A stretch of 6,634 nucleotides of DNA, from NCBI GenBank assembly GCA_017632825.1, contig JAGBQP010000011.1:1-6634 (forward strand). Direction: 5' to 3'. This DNA comes from Prevotella sp. (GTDB lineage: Bacteria > Bacteroidota > Bacteroidia > Bacteroidales > Bacteroidaceae). Shown piece by piece: positions 6,027 to 6,634 of the stretch (positions within the stretch are counted from its first letter, which is position 1; the number at the start of each line of letters is the position of its first letter). The position numbers and the translations under genes are program-made. A model generated the notes under the pieces. It was not told the origin of the DNA. It was given only the letters and a program-made list of their open reading frames with translations, and made no database searches.

Positions 6027-6634
6027 ATGATGAAAAGATACTTCACCATATTATATATACTCGCCCTTGCCATCAGCATGAGCGCTCAGGAGCGCCGGCC
6101 TCAGTTCAGGCCCTACATAGACCTGCGCCCCATGCACTTTGGCATCAGCATAGGCTTCAACTCCCAGGACATCGAGTTTCAGAACGTTGGTCCGCAGACC
6201 ATTGTCGGCGAAGACGGTACAACCACCGAGACCATTCTCTGCGACCAAGACACCTGGGACCCGGGCTTCAGCGTCGGCGTATTGGCTGACTGGCGCCTCT
6301 CCAAGCATATCAACCTGCGCGTGTCGCCCACCATGCACTTCGGTGCCAAGCACCTGACATTCCGCAACCTCAACAAGTTTGACGACTACGGTCAGCCATT
6401 ACTCACCACACAGGACCTTAAAAACACCTACATCTCCTGCCCCATCGACCTGAAATTCAGCGCCGAGCGTTTCAACAACTACCGTCCTTACATCATTGGC
6501 GGTGTCAGTCCTATGATTAACCTCACGGGCAAAGAGCAGGAAAACATACAACTGAAACGCTACGACGTGATGGCCGAGATAGGCCTGGGCTGCGACTTCT
6601 ACCTACCCTTCTTCAAGCTCATTCCCGAGCTGAA
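6027..6634 (+). CDS. porT: PorT-family outer-membrane beta-barrel protein (3' end cut off)
   Basis: The first 202 residues of a PorT-family protein, an outer-membrane beta-barrel needed for type IX secretion in Porphyromonas gingivalis. A signal peptide (residues 1-20, ending SMSA before Gln21) is followed by alternating strand-like segments. Family-like stretches are RPMHFGISIGFNSQDIEF (34-51), DPGFSVGVLADWRLSKHINL (78-97), PTMHFGAKHLTFRN (101-114), YISCPIDLKFSAERFNNYRP (135-154) and GLGCDFYLPFFKLIPEL (186-202). The frame stays open to the window edge; PorT proteins usually run to about 230-250 residues, so some 30-50 are missing. ATG at 6027 and at 6030 are both possible starts, one codon apart, with no clear Shine-Dalgarno sequence. 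It is divergent from the ferredoxin gene across a 170-base spacer. Many Bacteroidales carry PorT-like proteins without full type IX secretion, so the system is not proven here. Confidence 0.85.
   Translation, partial: MMKRYFTILYILALAISMSAQERRPQFRPYIDLRPMHFGISIGFNSQDIEFQNVGPQTIVGEDGTTTETILCDQDTWDPGFSVGVLADWRLSKHINLRVSPTMHFGAKHLTFRNLNKFDDYGQPLLTTQDLKNTYISCPIDLKFSAERFNNYRPYIIGGVSPMINLTGKEQENIQLKRYDVMAEIGLGCDFYLPFFKLIPEL

Noticed and set aside
6051..6353. Minus-strand open frame of 100 codons
   Set aside because: It is antisense to the porT-like gene, which has a signal peptide and family motifs.
1..6634. CRISPR arrays, insertion sequences, tRNA genes or attachment sites
   Set aside because: No regularly spaced repeats, transposase frames, terminal inverted repeats or cloverleaf sequences were seen.

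Overview
The window looks like a chromosomal segment of a Bacteroidales bacterium, most probably Prevotellaceae. Four things point there: the gene order exbB-exbD-exbD-tonB followed by a PstS-like lipoprotein and a TPR protein; the TonB N-terminal motif NKEYGAYVLRK; a promoter of the Bacteroidetes type (TAnnTTTG at -7) in front of a small ferredoxin gene; and a PorT-family outer-membrane gene at the right edge. Ribosome-binding sites are weak or absent, as is usual in this phylum. No mobile element, CRISPR array, tRNA or rRNA was seen.

Positions 1-5577 are one rightward gene cluster. It begins inside exbB (the first few codons are cut off by the window edge) and continues with two different exbD genes, tonB, a PstS-like substrate-binding lipoprotein and a secreted TPR protein. 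It closes with a strong intrinsic terminator at 5541-5577. Gaps between the first five genes are 3-31 bases, so they are probably co-transcribed and partly translationally coupled. The TPR gene follows a longer gap of about 130 bases.

ExbB and the two ExbDs form the proton-driven inner-membrane motor, and TonB carries its energy to outer-membrane receptors (SusC/RagA type in this phylum). The PstS-like and TPR proteins carry export signals and probably act in the periplasm or at the membrane. Their link to the TonB motor is inferred from position only.

Positions 5619-5933 hold a leftward single-gene unit: promoter, 56-residue 2[4Fe-4S] ferredoxin (5686-5856, minus strand) and its own terminator, which converges on the terminator of the TonB cluster. 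From 6027 to the right edge runs the 5' part of a porT-family gene on the plus strand, divergent from the ferredoxin.

Most of the locus is recognisable biology. The least explained items are a perfect 15-bp inverted repeat placed in the lipoprotein signal-peptide codons (3050-3088), a phosphate-binding-like lipoprotein without any Pst permease, and the pair of unlike, enlarged ExbD proteins.
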